Positions 44,401 through 44,833 of a stretch of DNA of 44,833 bases are shown here, piece after piece. The first letter of the stretch is position 1; the number at the start of each line of letters is the position of its first letter. This DNA comes from Calditrichota bacterium (lineage in GTDB: Bacteria > Calditrichota > Calditrichia > RBG-13-44-9 > J042). A model generated the notes under the pieces. The model saw only the letters and a list, made by a program, of their open reading frames with translations. It had not been told where the DNA came from and did no database searches. A program made the position numbers and the translations under genes. Where the stretch lies: contig JAADJD010000048.1 of assembly GCA_013150955.1 (NCBI GenBank), forward strand, positions 1-44,833, in the 5' to 3' direction.

Positions 44401-44544
44401 GAAGGGCAACTGGCGCCGGGGTATTATCAGAGCCGCTGGAATGGGCGCACCGATGCCGGACGGCCGGTGGCCTCCGGTACCTATTACATTTTATTGATCG
44501 GGGAATACCAGCGCCAGTCACAGAAGGTCACGCTAATGAAATAA
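41485..44544 (+). CDS. Secreted subtilisin-family serine protease with P-domain and type IX sorting domain
   Basis: 1019 residues. Signal peptide 1-20; a fervidolysin-like propeptide region (about 30-200, DEFIVGFRPGVSTQEIEQLN). The S8 catalytic domain (about 235-545) has the full triad Asp259 (VAIVDTGTD), His293 (EGHGTATSG) and Ser469 (NGTSAACP), and the oxyanion Asn390 (SSGND). A beta domain (about 550-650) precedes a proprotein-convertase P-domain (about 655-795: WGIFGGTATATLTVPDN ... ASGTWTLRIYVDG). An FnIII-like domain (about 800-915) and the sorting domain (YPNPFNP near 932-938, ends SQKVTLMK) follow. It would be exported, anchored or released at the surface and degrade protein. Its own leader and a 186-bp gap suggest separate control. 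Confidence 0.94.
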   Translation: MVNRFGMLLGFLLLVNALLAQSFPQFYYYQGQPYYLDYRPDQIHIRFESGFDINNRDTFLSQKLGTLLKSQRPTVSGWDILVELNDWLDGPQMAQLVQSLTAEVEVLVATPVYRHDRVRQIITDEFIVGFRPGVSTQEIEQLNQQYGATVQRVNASGLYYLKAPSGVDAMTMANQYAQEAIVAFAEPNFIYPHGDLLHATVNDPLWSSQWAHRNTGQSVATGASVGPSTVNGSPDADMDVDQAWDITTGDPNIIVAIVDTGTDLDHPDLQANIVGGYDPTENDFVPNDDTEGHGTATSGVVAAVGNNGIGVAGIAYNCKIMPIRIFDDGGSSSDQWIADGINWAWQNGADVLNNSWGGGSPSTAIESAISDAKTQGRGGKGCVILFSSGNDGRDPVNYPAYLTDVIAVGATSMFDEKKNPGSGDQQHWWGGNYGKDLDIVAPTIVYTTDIAGADGYTSGDYNDTFNGTSAACPNAAGVAALVLSVDSNLTANQVQDILQKTADKIEKYAYNSSGWNKHVGYGRVNAYKAVLAAQGQDATHPIVVHTRLQPTSNTAAQVVEATIIDDTGLAGGSLQPKVYYRVNTGSGFGSWQEVIDTDGPSGNVYQFIIPGQSHGTQVEYYIVAHDNSSNQNQVTYPFGANVTGVSGSAATPFTFRVDNFTALSYSGTGPSWGIFGGTATATLTVPDNFVIADLDLKVSGTGNTSSILIGLEAPSGTRAGPFVNTGGSGGWSNTNLDDEATTTLASSSNPFTGDFLPDNALWVFDGENASGTWTLRIYVDGLLNSGEITSWTLSFNSDEVPDQGLPVFLNSFQALVQKDGVLLRWETASEINNQGFEIWRAEDRPENFRLIADYNSDPALQGAGNSSQTNVYEYRDFQVQPGMTYYYKLADVDLNGNRTFHGPLKVKVVGDGVEVLEAGNLPREFKLSPAYPNPFNPETQLRFAIPRNSRSRTEYVRLLVFDTLGRKVKTLYEGQLAPGYYQSRWNGRTDAGRPVASGTYYILLIGEYQRQSQKVTLMK

Positions 44545-44640
44545 ACGGACAGCTGTTGGGGGGTGGAAATAAGCGCCGCCCCCGGCAGCGAACCGGTTCA
44601 AGCGCTACCGGAACTTTCGCCTTTCAGAGAATCCCTTTTC
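44545..44640 (+). other. Gap after the subtilase gene
   Basis: No gene seen. There is a GAACCGGTTC palindrome at 44590-44599 and short G/C-rich inverted segments, but no clear hairpin plus T-run terminator. Confidence 0.35.
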
Positions 44641-44833
44641 TATCCCAAATCATGCATTGAACCGCAAATCACACACATGAAACCGAAAAGTGTCCACAAA
44701 ATTGTGAATGAACCCATATAATGCAATAAACCACGAATCACGCGAATGAAACCAAAAAATATCTACAAAATCGCGAATAATCCCTGGAACACATTTTCAT
44801 ACAGACACAATCCAATGTATTTTATTTGTTTTA
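44641..44833 (-). repeat. Interspersed palindromic repeat copies (R7), cut by the window edge
   Basis: A partial arm (44641-44709, starting TATCCCAAATCATGCATTGA) is followed by a reverse-orientation copy from 44711 (AACCCATATAATGCAATAAA ...). The latter is almost identical over about 110 bp to the reverse complement of 1740-1870, so it is a recent or conserved copy. It continues beyond the window. Confidence 0.85.

Noticed and set aside
1-44833. tRNA, rRNA, prophage, integrase or transposase genes
   Set aside because: I looked through the intergenic regions and the coding frames and found no recognisable sequence for any of these.

Overview
The window looks like a chromosomal piece of a thermophilic or sediment-type bacterium of the FCB superphylum, most likely Calditrichota or a KSB1-like relative. 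Five secreted proteins end in a type IX (Por) secretion-type C-terminal domain with a YPNPFNP-like motif and two more carry a VPNPYR variant. A PorV/PorQ family protein, a TonB-dependent receptor with an N-terminal carboxypeptidase-regulatory-like domain and large FnIII-containing surface proteins are present. This placement is inference from protein style; there is no rRNA or other phylogenetic marker. Apart from a broken gene at the left edge, every gene is on the + strand.

Left edge (1-2093): a truncated secreted-protein gene on the minus strand whose last codons come from an interspersed repeat; proC (proline biosynthesis); then about 0.6 kb of repeat sequence and a strong promoter with two LacI-type operators.

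Sugar operon and surface locus (2094-19401): behind the LacI-type promoter lie a metal-ligand-depleted M24 (creatinase-like) lipoprotein, a GalM-like mutarotase, an SGLT-type Na+/sugar symporter, a two-helix membrane peptide and galactokinase. The same strand continues with gaps of 123 bp or less through a LamG surface protein, two lipoproteins, a TonB-dependent receptor, two tandem paralogous FnIII surface proteins and a PorV-like protein. I read this as one roughly 17-kb galactose or galactoside acquisition locus without SusD. No galT or galE is in the window.

Secreted metalloprotease region (19667-26783): two large zincin-type proteases, a small secreted EF-hand/DUF1007-like protein and a NicO/RcnA-type metal transporter.

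Glycosidase region (26993-38878): an MGH1/GH63-like hydrolase with an inserted module, a GDE/GH133-like hydrolase, a GH172 (DUF2961) enzyme with an extra C-terminal beta domain, an APC amino-acid permease and a second MGH1/GH63-like hydrolase. None of these hydrolases has a type IX sorting domain, so they are probably periplasmic. Copies of one interspersed, partly palindromic repeat family (about 150-180 bp) separate these cassettes.

Right edge (39244-44833): a surface protein with an HxxxH motif that lacks the catalytic Glu, a subtilisin-family protease with a P-domain, and another repeat copy running off the window.

The most noteworthy signals are: (1) an apparently undescribed module with a conserved Cys pair, about 100-120 aa, shared by both metalloproteases and one glycosidase; in the glycosidase it sits, with an FnIII domain, as an insertion in the N-terminal domain; (2) the repeat family that has supplied stop codons and C-terminal tails to two genes; (3) twin LacI operators that are exact reverse complements of each other.
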